This document shows positions 19,073-27,389 of a stretch of 64,000 nt of DNA, piece after piece. Made by a program: the position numbers and the translations under genes. Every line of letters starts with the position of its first letter. Positions within the stretch are counted from its first letter, which is position 1. The stretch comes from JABMQB01 sp964575025 (lineage in GTDB: Bacteria; Bacteroidota; Bacteroidia; Bacteroidales; Prolixibacteraceae), in NCBI GenBank assembly GCA_964575025.1, contig CAZNPV010000007.1, positions 37,398 to 101,397 on the forward strand, given 5' to 3'. The notes under the pieces were generated by a model that saw only the letters and a list, made by a program, of their open reading frames with translations, was not told where the DNA came from and ran no database searches.

Positions 19073-21325
19073 ATGAAACAGACCAACTACCCCTTATCCG
19101 ATTTTCTTGATTTTGACCCGGCAGGTCCGGGGGAGGAATCATTGTGGCGGGCCTGCTTTCCAACAAATATGGAAACAGAAAACGGGGATGTGGTTTTGAC
19201 GATCCCGTTTCAACGGATGAAGGCAACAGACGATATGACTCCCGATCGGACAGAACCACGCCGGGAATATCATCTGAGGCTGAGAGCTTATGGCGATAAG
19301 ATACTGAGGATAACGATGGGCTTTGGATGCCGGGAAACAGAGGAATCGCCCATGCTGGAATTCCATCCTGAATTGCATGTAAATCCGTTACACACTGAAA
19401 TAAAAGCGAACGAATGGATTGTTGCTGACACAAATAAGGGAATAAAAGCAGTCTTTGATTTTAAAAAACCGTTGATCGATTTTTGGAGTGGGTTGATTCC
19501 CCCTCCTGAAGAAACCCTGGTTGCTTCGTTTTTTCCGGGTGGTGAAACGGAGGTCAGGGTCAGTGCCTGGGACCAGTTTTTTCCGGCCCGGCCTGAAGCC
19601 TTTGCATTGGCATATGTGGAGAGGAACGGGGTGATCAACCGTTCAACCCTATCGTTTTTTGCTGCTCCGGATGAGGTGTTTGTCGGTACCGGGGAACGCT
19701 TCTCGAAGATGGATCTTTCCGGAAAAACCTGTCAGTTGAATAACCAGGATGCCCAGGGCGTCAATAACAGGCGGGCCTATAAAAACATACCTTTTTACCT
19801 GTCGAGCCGGAACTACGGATTGTTTTTACACGCTTCGGCATTTTCAAAATTCTCATTAGCCGATCATTCAAGCCGGTCGGTGCAGCTGATGACTGAAGAG
19901 CCGGGCATGGATGTATTCCTGTTTGGCGGTGATTCACCCGAAGAGATCTTGTATTTGTATCGTCAGGTTACGGGATTCCCCTCCATGCCTCCGTTGTGGA
20001 GCTTTGGAACCTGGATGAGCCGGATGACCTATTTCTCAGCTGAAGAGGTGAAAGGAATCTGTGACAGGTTACGAAAGGAAGATTTTCCCTGCGATGTGAT
20101 CCACATCGATACAGGATGGTTCAGGACCGACTGGCTTTGTGAATGGAAATTCAGCCCGGAACGGTTTCCGGACCCTCGTGGTTTTATTTCAACGCTTAAA
20201 AAGAAAGGTTTCCGGGTGAGCCTGTGGCAGATGCCCTATATTGCAGCGGAAGCAGAACAACTGGCTGAGGCTGTTAAAAACAGGTACATTGGCAAATCAA
20301 AAGCATCAACCCAACGGGGAGGTTCCAATTTCAGCGCCCTCGACTATGCAGGAACCATTGATTTCACCTATCCTCAGGCAGTGGAGTGGTATAAAGGGCT
20401 TCTGAAAGAATTACTGGAAATGGGGGTGGCATGTATAAAAACCGATTTCGGCGAGGATATCCACATGGATGCCGAATACTATGGCATGAAGCCGGAATGG
20501 CTGAAGAATTTGTACGGATTGCTTTACCAGAAAGCGGCCTGGGAAATTACGAAAGAGGTTACCGGTGATGGGATTATCTGGGCACGCACAGGATGGGCAG
20601 GATGCCAGCGTTTCCCGCTTCACTGGGGAGGCGATGCAGCAGCTTCATGGGATGGATTGGCCGGTTCACTCAAAGGAGGATTGCACCTGGGGTTGTCAGG
20701 ATTTGCTTTCTGGAGCCATGATGTGCCGGGATTCCACGGAGTGCCGGATTTTATGAATTCTGTGATCCCCGATGAATTGTATGTCCGCTGGACACAGGTT
20801 GGCGTTTTTTCATCCCACATACGCTACCATGGAACCTCAAAGCGGGAGCCTTATGAATATCCAACAATCGCAGCCATTGTGAGAAAATGGTGGAAACTAC
20901 GGTACGCACTGATACCCTATATTCTGGAACAAAGTGAAATTTCCGTACGAACCGGTTATCCGGTTTTGCAGGCATTGCTGTTCCATCATCCGAAAGATAA
21001 AATGTGCTGGCACATCGATGACCAGTACTATTTCGGGAACGATTTTCTGGTGGCTCCGGTAATGAATGATGAAGGGGTGCGCCATGTCTATCTGCCTGAA
21101 GGCAGGTGGGTGAACTTTTTCAGTGGGGAAACAACAGAAGGTGAAAAATGGTTGAGAAACTGCAACGTTCCGCTGGAGGAGATGCCTGTATGGGTGAGGG
21201 AAGGTGCCATTATTCCTGTTTATCCGCTGAGGGTCAGTTGTACCGATGAAATGGATCTTAAGAAAGTGAAATCACTGAAGATGGATGCTTCCTTTAAAGG
21301 AATATTTAAAACATTGAATTTTTGA
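19073..21325 (+). CDS. GH31 alpha-xylosidase-like enzyme
   Basis: The 750-residue GH31 enzyme contains the conserved barrel motifs. These are CIKTDFGEDI with the nucleophile Asp near 458, and HWGGDAAASWDGLAGSLKGG with the acid/base Asp near 521. They are followed by GLSGFAFWSHDVPGF and the beta-rich C-terminal domain (FLVAPVMNDEGVRHVYLPEG). The motif set is closest in memory to the YicI type, which removes alpha-xylose from oligosaccharides; alpha-glucosidase activity is possible. No signal peptide is seen (MKQTNYPLSDF), so it probably works in the cytoplasm on imported oligosaccharides, unlike its lipoprotein neighbours. It starts 11 bases after the GH2 gene. Confidence 0.88.
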   Translation: MKQTNYPLSDFLDFDPAGPGEESLWRACFPTNMETENGDVVLTIPFQRMKATDDMTPDRTEPRREYHLRLRAYGDKILRITMGFGCRETEESPMLEFHPELHVNPLHTEIKANEWIVADTNKGIKAVFDFKKPLIDFWSGLIPPPEETLVASFFPGGETEVRVSAWDQFFPARPEAFALAYVERNGVINRSTLSFFAAPDEVFVGTGERFSKMDLSGKTCQLNNQDAQGVNNRRAYKNIPFYLSSRNYGLFLHASAFSKFSLADHSSRSVQLMTEEPGMDVFLFGGDSPEEILYLYRQVTGFPSMPPLWSFGTWMSRMTYFSAEEVKGICDRLRKEDFPCDVIHIDTGWFRTDWLCEWKFSPERFPDPRGFISTLKKKGFRVSLWQMPYIAAEAEQLAEAVKNRYIGKSKASTQRGGSNFSALDYAGTIDFTYPQAVEWYKGLLKELLEMGVACIKTDFGEDIHMDAEYYGMKPEWLKNLYGLLYQKAAWEITKEVTGDGIIWARTGWAGCQRFPLHWGGDAAASWDGLAGSLKGGLHLGLSGFAFWSHDVPGFHGVPDFMNSVIPDELYVRWTQVGVFSSHIRYHGTSKREPYEYPTIAAIVRKWWKLRYALIPYILEQSEISVRTGYPVLQALLFHHPKDKMCWHIDDQYYFGNDFLVAPVMNDEGVRHVYLPEGRWVNFFSGETTEGEKWLRNCNVPLEEMPVWVREGAIIPVYPLRVSCTDEMDLKKVKSLKMDASFKGIFKTLNF

Positions 21326-21354
21326 AGAACCTATGGAAGTAAGAGCACGCAAAA

Positions 21355-21390
21355 ACGCGAAGTCGCGAAGAAAAATTATTGCACCTAAGC
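21355..21390. repeat. Degenerate cgcaaag/cgcgaag repeat fragment
   Basis: The run ACGCAAAAACGCGAAGTCGCGAAGAAAAA, split here as overlapping CGCAAA and CGCGAAG units, resembles the junction sequence of the 182-bp element at 33.5 kb. It sits in the 188-base gap between the GH31 gene and the next gene. This gap otherwise holds only an imperfect hairpin, GTCCTGAT/ATCGGGAC, near 21420-21437. Confidence 0.4.
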
Positions 21391-21513
21391 GTACTGGCAG
21401 GAGAAAAAGTTATGAAAAGGGTCCTGATCCATCGGGACGGAACAGGACAAGATGAGTTCCACAGCCCTAATGCAGTTTGTTAAAGCAATGCTATTGATTA
21501 GAAATGTAAACCA

Positions 21514-22578
21514 ATGAATACCTGGAAAGAAAACTGGGAGGAATCGAAAAAGCACTACCTCGATTGGTGGAACCACAAGGGGCTGGTCATCAGCATGTGG
21601 GAACACCTGGAAAAGGAAGGGGCTCCACACGAGCCAGTTAAAGCACCTGAAAAGGCAAAAGACTGGAATCAGTTCTGGTTTGATCCGGCATGGCGGGCCC
21701 GGAACCTGCATTATCAGCTTTCAGGGAGTTCGCTGAAAGCCGATATCCTGCCGGTTGCCAATACCCACCTTGGACCCGGATCCCTGGCTGCATGCCTGGG
21801 GGCCGACCTGAAGGGCGGGGAAGATACCATCTGGATAAAGCACAACCCGGATTTCAAAGGACCAATCAAATTGGACGAAGCCAATCAATGGTGGCAGCTT
21901 CATCTGAATCTGCTTCGTGAATGCAAAAAACGGTCCGGCGGCAAATACTTTGTCGGTTGTCCCGACCTGATCGAGGGGCTTGATACCCTGGCAGGTTTGC
22001 GGGGCACCGATCAGGTACTCATGGACATGATCCTGCAGCCTGAAATGCTGGAACAACAGCTTCAGCAGGTCAATAATTTATACTTTGAGGTGTTTGACCG
22101 GATCTATGAGATCATTCGGGAAGGGGATGAAATGGCATTTTGTTATTTCTCCCTTTGGGCTCCGGGAAAGGTTTCAAAACTGCAAAGCGATATCTCGGGG
22201 ATGATCTCGGAAGATGATTTTCGAAGGTTTGCTTTGCCTTATCTCCGTGAGCAGTGTCAGAAAATTGAGTATACCCTTTACCACCTGGATGGTGTGGATG
22301 CAATCCGTCACCTGGATGCGGTCCTTGAGATTGAGGAACTGAATGCTGTTCAGTGGACGCCCGGGGTCGGGGAACCTCAGGGGGGGGATCCCTGCTGGTA
22401 CAGCCTGTATGAAAAAATCCTGGATAAGGGGAAATCAGTAATGCCCTGCTGGGTGGAACCGGAGGAATTGGAGCCCTTGCTGGATCATATCGGGGCGGAA
22501 GGGGTCCATATCCTGGTCCACTTCAGGTCGGAAAAGGATATTGATAAAGCCTTAAAAATAACAGATAAATACAGATAG
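21514..22578 (+). CDS. Uroporphyrinogen decarboxylase-superfamily protein (paralogue 1)
   Basis: The 354-residue soluble protein has no signal peptide. YTLYHLDGVDAIRHLDAVL and AVQWTPGVGEPQGGDP, and the preceding SLWAPGKVSKLQSDISGMIS, match the UROD-like branch that includes corrinoid/methyl-transfer proteins (MtaA, MtbA, CmuA relatives). It is not a haem-pathway HemE by sequence style. Homologues are sometimes named trimethylamine corrinoid protein 2, without known function. It lies 7 bases before a sodium-solute symporter and in a rhamnose/uronate glycan locus, so a role on a small molecule or modified sugar taken up by that symporter is plausible. That is inference. Confidence 0.7.
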   Translation: MNTWKENWEESKKHYLDWWNHKGLVISMWEHLEKEGAPHEPVKAPEKAKDWNQFWFDPAWRARNLHYQLSGSSLKADILPVANTHLGPGSLAACLGADLKGGEDTIWIKHNPDFKGPIKLDEANQWWQLHLNLLRECKKRSGGKYFVGCPDLIEGLDTLAGLRGTDQVLMDMILQPEMLEQQLQQVNNLYFEVFDRIYEIIREGDEMAFCYFSLWAPGKVSKLQSDISGMISEDDFRRFALPYLREQCQKIEYTLYHLDGVDAIRHLDAVLEIEELNAVQWTPGVGEPQGGDPCWYSLYEKILDKGKSVMPCWVEPEELEPLLDHIGAEGVHILVHFRSEKDIDKALKITDKYR

Positions 22579-22585
22579 TCCGGAT

Positions 22586-24175
22586 ATGAAAGAGATTTAT
22601 GAATTACTGAAGCCCATCGATTTTATTGTTGTGGGAATCTATCTGCTTATACTGGTTGGGATAGGCTATTGGGTGAGTTTTATCAAACAACGAAACAGCG
22701 AAGAGAACCTTTTCCTTGCCGGCCATTCGCTGGGGTGGGGAAGCATCGGGCTGACCATGTGGGGCACCAATGTGGGCCCGTCGATGCTTATTGCCTCTGC
22801 CAGCATCGGATATACCACCGGCATTGTGGCGGGTAATTTTGCCTGGTATGCCTTTGTGTTTATCTTCCTGCTGGCTGTGGTTTTTGCGCCCCGCTACCTC
22901 GATGCCAGGGTGCTTACGCTCCCTGAATTTATGGGGAAACGTTTCGGGCAGTCGACCCGCAATATCCTGGCCTGGTACAGTCTGGTGACCATCCTGATCT
23001 CCTGGCTGGCCTTAACCCTTTTTGCCGGAGGCATCCTGGTCGGGCAGATCCTGAACCTGCCCATGTGGCTTTCCGTGATTGTATTGGTTCTCATTGCTGC
23101 CTTTTTCACTATTGCCGGGGGACTGAAAGCCATCGCGTATACCAATGTTTTTCAGATGTTGTTGCTGATAGCCGTCTCTCTGGTTCTGACTGTTGTGGCC
23201 GTTCATAAAGCCGGAGGTCTTCTGTCAATCTATGAAAACACTCCGGCCCATTACTGGAACCTGTTGCGCCCGATGGATGATCCCAACTATCCGTGGCTGG
23301 CCATTGTACTGGGCTATCCGATCATGGGCGTTTGGTTCTGGTGCACCGACCAGTCGATGGTCCAATCGGTGCTGGGGGCGAAAAATCTGCGCCAGGGGCA
23401 ATTGGGAGCAAACTTTACAGGATGGCTTAAAATTCTGGATGTTGCCCTGTTCATCATTCCCGGAATTGTCTGTTTTCTTTTGTTCCCTGACCTTACCGAT
23501 CCGGATGAAGCGTATATGACCATGGTGACCCGGCTCTTCCCGGCAGGAATGACAGGCCTGGTAATGGCTGTGTTAATTGCTGCCCTGGTGAGTACCATCG
23601 ATTCAGCACTCAATTCATTGAGCACCGTATTTACAATGGATATCTTTGTGAAAAAATACCGTCCGGATGCCACGCAAAAACAGATCGTGAAAATCGGGCG
23701 AATCGTCACAATGGTGGGTGCATTCATTGCTGTTTTTATGACGCTGGCAATCGACAATATAAAAGGACTCAACCTCTTTGATGTATTCCAGGCGGTGTTG
23801 GGATTTATCGCTCCCCCCATGTCGGTAGTTTTTCTTTTTGGCGTCCTCTGGAAACGTACCACCACAAAGGCAGCCAATTTTGCCCTTTCTTTCGGGACCC
23901 TATTCAGCATCGGAACCGGAATTTTTTACCTGTGGGTGTTCCCCAATGAAACCTATACATTCTGGCCCCACTTTTTATTGCTGTCGTTTTTAATCTTTGT
24001 GATTCTGTCATTTTTAACCTGGCTGATCGTTGTCCTGGATAAAAGCTCAAAAACAGCCAGGAAATACGAACTGAAATTTGAAAATCTTCCCAAACCCGAC
24101 AAAAAGGTTTGGTTTTTTTGGATCGCGCTGATCCTGGTAATGGTTGGATTGTATTTCTTCTTTAACGGACATTAA
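22586..24175 (+). CDS. SSS-family sodium:solute symporter
   Basis: The 529-residue membrane protein has about 14 hydrophobic segments. Hallmarks include FLAGHSLGWGSIGLTMWGTNVGPSMLIASAS, split as FLAGHSLGWGS and GTNVGPS, then GGLKAIAYTNVFQMLLL, WCTDQSMVQSVLGAKN, and LIAALVSTIDSALNSLSTVFTMDIF. These are typical of the SGLT-like sugar branch of the SSS family. It would carry a monosaccharide or uronate across the inner membrane with Na+. It is joined to the preceding UROD-like gene by 7 bases and followed by a repeat-rich gap. Confidence 0.92.
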   Translation: MKEIYELLKPIDFIVVGIYLLILVGIGYWVSFIKQRNSEENLFLAGHSLGWGSIGLTMWGTNVGPSMLIASASIGYTTGIVAGNFAWYAFVFIFLLAVVFAPRYLDARVLTLPEFMGKRFGQSTRNILAWYSLVTILISWLALTLFAGGILVGQILNLPMWLSVIVLVLIAAFFTIAGGLKAIAYTNVFQMLLLIAVSLVLTVVAVHKAGGLLSIYENTPAHYWNLLRPMDDPNYPWLAIVLGYPIMGVWFWCTDQSMVQSVLGAKNLRQGQLGANFTGWLKILDVALFIIPGIVCFLLFPDLTDPDEAYMTMVTRLFPAGMTGLVMAVLIAALVSTIDSALNSLSTVFTMDIFVKKYRPDATQKQIVKIGRIVTMVGAFIAVFMTLAIDNIKGLNLFDVFQAVLGFIAPPMSVVFLFGVLWKRTTTKAANFALSFGTLFSIGTGIFYLWVFPNETYTFWPHFLLLSFLIFVILSFLTWLIVVLDKSSKTARKYELKFENLPKPDKKVWFFWIALILVMVGLYFFFNGH

Positions 24176-24214
24176 ACGAATGAAACGAATGAAATAAAAC
24201 AAGCCATGAATACC

Positions 24215-24337
24215 GCCCTGAAAGGGCAGCTTACCCCTGCGGTATGATATTAACCTGCCCTTTCAGGGCGAAAATATTGGATTGTCATTCAACCCGGGGC
24301 GTTGCCCCGGGTTGAAGTAATCCGGGCTTTCAGCCCG
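24215..24337. repeat. Cluster of four GC-rich hairpins
   Basis: GCCCTGAAAGGGC (24215-24227), GCCCTTTCAGGGC (24257-24269), CCCGGGGCGTTGCCCCGGG (24293-24311) and CGGGCTTTCAGCCCG (24323-24337) lie head to tail. The second and third are the same units as in the composite element at 2.2 kb and are in the same orientation as there, but here they are separated by 23 bases. The GCCACTTCGTGGC unit is missing. The 24176-24790 gap has no gene that I can support: it holds these hairpins and element copy B, separated by about 225 bases of non-repetitive sequence. Confidence 0.75.
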
Positions 24338-24562
24338 AAAAACAAAATGAAACGATTCCGATGGAGAATATCGAAAAGAGACATTGGGACGCGATGAGAA
24401 CCATGAGTTACCAAAAAAAAATATAAATTTAGACAGATGAGTAACTCGCTCATGTTGTACATTAATCCGACCCAGCGGCAAAATCGGAATGGATTAACAG
24501 ACAATAACGCGGTGGAAAGGACAATGGGATACCCTTTTATTAAAAGGATACAAACAAAAAAC

Positions 24563-24644
24563 GCCACGAAGTGGCAGTTTAATTCAGCCCGGGGCAACGT
24601 CCCGGGAAAATAAAACGATAAATAACCACCCGCCCTGAAAGGGC
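24563..24644. repeat. Composite three-hairpin element, copy B (inverted)
   Basis: GCCACGAAGTGGC (24563-24575), CCCGGGGCAACGTCCCGGG (24588-24606) and GCCCTGAAAGGGC (24632-24644) are spaced by 12 and 25 bases. This is exactly the reverse of copy A at 2224-2305. The middle hairpin has one compensating-type change (GTCCC for GCCCC). Flanking bases are also alike: a CAAAC(A) stretch precedes the first unit in this orientation and a TAA-rich AT spacer lies between units two and three. Together the two copies bracket 22 kb as inverted repeats. Confidence 0.8.
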
Positions 24645-24790
24645 AGGTTAAATTAAACGAAACAGGGATCAAATAAACTGAATGATTCATCCCTCTCCCG
24701 CTGTGCAGGATCCCCTTGAAAGGGGAGAATATAAGAAATTGAATGATTTTTTGAGAAAAAGAGCTGAAAAAAGGAACCATTTACAATAAG

Positions 24791-25828
24791 ATGAAACATA
24801 TCGATCGTTTTTTGGCTACTGTGTCCAATGCACCTGTCGACCGGCCGGCATCGTGGCTGGGCCTTCCGGTGCCTTCAGCAGAGCCCGGACTAAAGCAATA
24901 TTTTGGGGTTCGCTCTATGGATGAGCTGAAAGTATTGCTTGATGACGATATTTACCCCATTGAAGTGCCTTACAATTATCCGCCTTCGAACCACATTGCC
25001 TGTGCCTTTGAATTTGCCAAAAAAAGTTACCTTGATAAACCCGACAACCGGACATTAACGGCTCCCGGATTTTTTGAGGATTATTCCGACCCGAAGGATG
25101 TCGATAAATTTAACTGGCCCGATCCTGAAAAATACCTCGATCGTCAGGAAGCAGGACGACGGGCTAAAGCGGCCAATCCTGACTATGCACGTATGGGAAT
25201 TATGTGGAGTGCCCATTTCCAGGATGCCTGCTCGGCATTCGGAATGGAACATGCCCTGGTGACCATGCTTGTCAATCCGGACATGTTTCGGGCGGTTATT
25301 GACCGGATCACAGCATTCTACCTTAAAGCCGGTGAGCTGTTTTATGAGGCTACAAAAGGGTGCCTCGATGCCGTTCTCATTGGGAATGATTTTGGGTCTC
25401 AGACCGGATTGATGATCGATCCGGAACTGATCAGGGAGTATATTTTTCCGGGGACTAAAGAGCTGATCAGCCAGGCAAAAAGCTATGGACTTAAAGTAAT
25501 GTACCACTCATGTGGTTCGGTTCTTCCAATTATCGGGGACTTCATCGAACTGGGAGCGGATATCATTCATCCGATACAGGCTTTGGCTGCTGGTATGAGT
25601 GCTGAAAATATCCATAAACTTTTTTTCGGGAAAACAGCGTTTTGTGGTGGAATTGATGCACAGTACCTTCTGGTCAAAGGATCTCCTTCAGCAGTTAAAC
25701 AAAGGGTGGAGGAAGTGAAAGCATTGTTTCCCACCGGATTGATCATCTCTCCCAGCCACGAAGCAGTCCTTCCCGATATTCCACCTGCTAATATTGAAGC
25801 GATGTTTAAGGCGATAAGAGAAAAATAA
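24791..25828 (+). CDS. Uroporphyrinogen decarboxylase-superfamily protein (paralogue 2)
   Basis: The 345-residue soluble protein reads MYHSCGSVLPIIGDFIELGADIIHPIQ near residues 236-263. This includes the HxCG motif that binds the catalytic metal in UROD-like methyltransferases (MtaA/MtbA/CmuA type). It then has AFCGGIDAQYLL and LIISPSHEAVLPDIPPANI. This is the second UROD-fold gene within 4 kb, and the two share only the superfamily. It lies 71 bases before rhaM, so it may be co-transcribed with the rhamnose genes. Methyl transfer from an O- or N-methylated compound is a family-based possibility; no corrinoid protein gene is visible in the window. Confidence 0.78.
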   Translation: MKHIDRFLATVSNAPVDRPASWLGLPVPSAEPGLKQYFGVRSMDELKVLLDDDIYPIEVPYNYPPSNHIACAFEFAKKSYLDKPDNRTLTAPGFFEDYSDPKDVDKFNWPDPEKYLDRQEAGRRAKAANPDYARMGIMWSAHFQDACSAFGMEHALVTMLVNPDMFRAVIDRITAFYLKAGELFYEATKGCLDAVLIGNDFGSQTGLMIDPELIREYIFPGTKELISQAKSYGLKVMYHSCGSVLPIIGDFIELGADIIHPIQALAAGMSAENIHKLFFGKTAFCGGIDAQYLLVKGSPSAVKQRVEEVKALFPTGLIISPSHEAVLPDIPPANIEAMFKAIREK

Positions 25829-25899
25829 AAATCAGACAGCCAGGTGTGATAATGAATTGCAAAGACGAAACAAAATGATAAACAGAAAAATTATAGCCT

Positions 25900-26223
25900 A
25901 TGAAACGGTTTGGACAAGTGATCAGGCTGAAACCTGAAGGGGCAAAGGAATACATCCGCCACCATCAGGCAGTATGGCCGGATGTGCTGGCAAAGATCAA
26001 AGAATGCAACATTTCGAATTATTCTATTTTCGTGAGGGATGATCTTTTGTTTGCCTATTTTGAATATACCGGGAACAATTACAATTCGGATATGGAGAAG
26101 ATGGCCGCTCATGAGGAAACCCAGCGTTGGTGGGGAGTGGTGAAACCTTTGATGCAGCCGGTTTCTTCAGCGGGTCCCGAAGAATTCTGGGCCGACATGG
26201 AAGAGATCTTTCACCTGCCATGA
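25900..26223 (+). CDS. rhaM: L-rhamnose mutarotase
   Basis: The 107-residue protein interconverts alpha and beta anomers of L-rhamnose before isomerisation. It shows the whole family pattern: RFGQVIRLKPE, EYIRHHQAVWPDVLAKI with the catalytic-site His, NYSIFVRDDLLFAYFEY, and WWGVVKPLMQP near the C-terminus. Length is normal. It lies just upstream of rhaT and downstream of a UROD-like protein, placing rhamnose uptake and use at the centre of this locus. RhaA, RhaB and RhaD are not in the window. Confidence 0.95.
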   Translation: MKRFGQVIRLKPEGAKEYIRHHQAVWPDVLAKIKECNISNYSIFVRDDLLFAYFEYTGNNYNSDMEKMAAHEETQRWWGVVKPLMQPVSSAGPEEFWADMEEIFHLP

Positions 26224-26330
26224 ACTGAATTACTGAATTACTGAATGAACTGAATTACTGAATTACTGAATTACTGAATGAACTGAGTAAATTGAATATA
26301 CTGAAAAACTCGTAACTCGAAACTCGTAAC
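26224..26330. repeat. Short tandem repeats between rhaM and rhaT
   Basis: Seven copies of ACTGAATT or the variant ACTGAATG run from 26224 to about 26280, with single extra A bases after the third and seventh. A partial unit follows. Then AACTCGTAACTCGAAACTCGTAAC (26307-26330, about 2.4 units) repeats an ACTCGTA/ACTCGAA core. The array fills almost the whole 113-base gap between the two genes. Slippage here could change the spacing but not the reading frame of either gene. Confidence 0.8.
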
Positions 26331-26336
26331 TTTACC

Positions 26337-27389
26337 ATGATTACACCCAATCCAATAATCGGAACAGGGCTGCATGCGATCGGAGGAATAGCTGCCTCAT
26401 CCTGTTACCTGCCCTATCAGAAAGTAAAAAAATGGACGTGGGAAACCTACTGGCTTGTACAGGCTTTGTTTGCCTGGATTGTCATGCCTCTCCTGATCGG
26501 ATGGCTCACGGTCCCGGATTTTTTTGAAATACTGCAAACGGCCCCAAAGAATGTGATGTGGGGGGCTTTCCTCCTGGGTGCCGTGTACGGATTTGGCGGA
26601 ATGTCATTTGGTTTCTCCATACGATACATCGGTTACTCGCTGACCTATACCATTGCCATCGGGATGTCGGCAGTGCTCGGAACCATTGTTCCTCTGATTC
26701 TGTACGGAGGATTAATTGAATATTTTACGGCTCCGGGAGGGATGGTCGTACTGTGGGGAATGGCCCTCTCGGTGGTGGGTGTTGCATTAACCGGATGGGC
26801 CGGATTCCGGAAAGAAAAAGACCTGCTGGTAAAAGAAGGGAAAAAGGTTCAGTTTAATATGAAGATTGGCGTGATACTGGTTCTTATTGCCGGCGTGCTT
26901 TCGGCCGTATTCAATATCTCGCTTGAACATGGTCAGCCAGTTTCAGATATGGCTGCAGAAAGAGGTGCCGGGCATTTTGAGGGAAACGCCAAATATATCG
27001 TCTCCACATCGGGGTGTTTTCTGGTAAACCTGATCTGGTTTATGGTGTTAAGCATCAGACAGAAATCCTTAAAAGAATTTGGAGGAGCCCAGGGACTCAA
27101 ACCCTCTGGCTTATTAAAGAATTATTTCTGGTCTGTACTTTCCGGTTGTTTATGGTTCGGACAGTTCTTTTTTTATGGGCTGGCGCATGTAAAAATGGGT
27201 ACCTTTCAGTTTGCCAGCTGGGTGCTTCACATGTCGATGCTGATATTCTTTAGCTACATTGCCGGAGTAATTATGAAAGAATGGCGCAATGTATCGAAAA
27301 AAACCTTTGTAACTTTGATCTTTGCCCTGGTGGTTCTTATTGCCTCTTTTGTTGTAATTGCCTGGGGAAGCACAATGGCTGAACAATGA
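26337..27389 (+). CDS. rhaT: L-rhamnose/proton symporter
   Basis: The 350-residue membrane protein of the drug/metabolite transporter fold has about ten helices. The start MITPNPIIGTGLHAIGGIAASSCYLPYQKVKKWTWE (read as GTGLHAIGG and SCYLPYQKVKKW) is typical of RhaT, as are GVYGFGGMSFGFSIRYIGYSLTY-like segments. Later parts include LSAVFNISLEHGQPV and GCLWFGQFFFYGLAHVKMG. It imports free L-rhamnose released by the GH78 and GH106 enzymes. Its stop overlaps the start of the following GH2 gene (ATGATGA), so translation is probably coupled. Confidence 0.95.
   Translation: MITPNPIIGTGLHAIGGIAASSCYLPYQKVKKWTWETYWLVQALFAWIVMPLLIGWLTVPDFFEILQTAPKNVMWGAFLLGAVYGFGGMSFGFSIRYIGYSLTYTIAIGMSAVLGTIVPLILYGGLIEYFTAPGGMVVLWGMALSVVGVALTGWAGFRKEKDLLVKEGKKVQFNMKIGVILVLIAGVLSAVFNISLEHGQPVSDMAAERGAGHFEGNAKYIVSTSGCFLVNLIWFMVLSIRQKSLKEFGGAQGLKPSGLLKNYFWSVLSGCLWFGQFFFYGLAHVKMGTFQFASWVLHMSMLIFFSYIAGVIMKEWRNVSKKTFVTLIFALVVLIASFVVIAWGSTMAEQ

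Noticed and set aside
24215..24337. CRISPR-like array
   Set aside because: The repeated units are palindromes of unequal type with irregular spacing and no cas genes.
24289..24780. Long minus-strand open frame across the repeat-rich gap
   Set aside because: It is open because GC-rich hairpins lack stops; the same peptide-like stretch occurs over copy A, so it reflects the repeat and not a protein.
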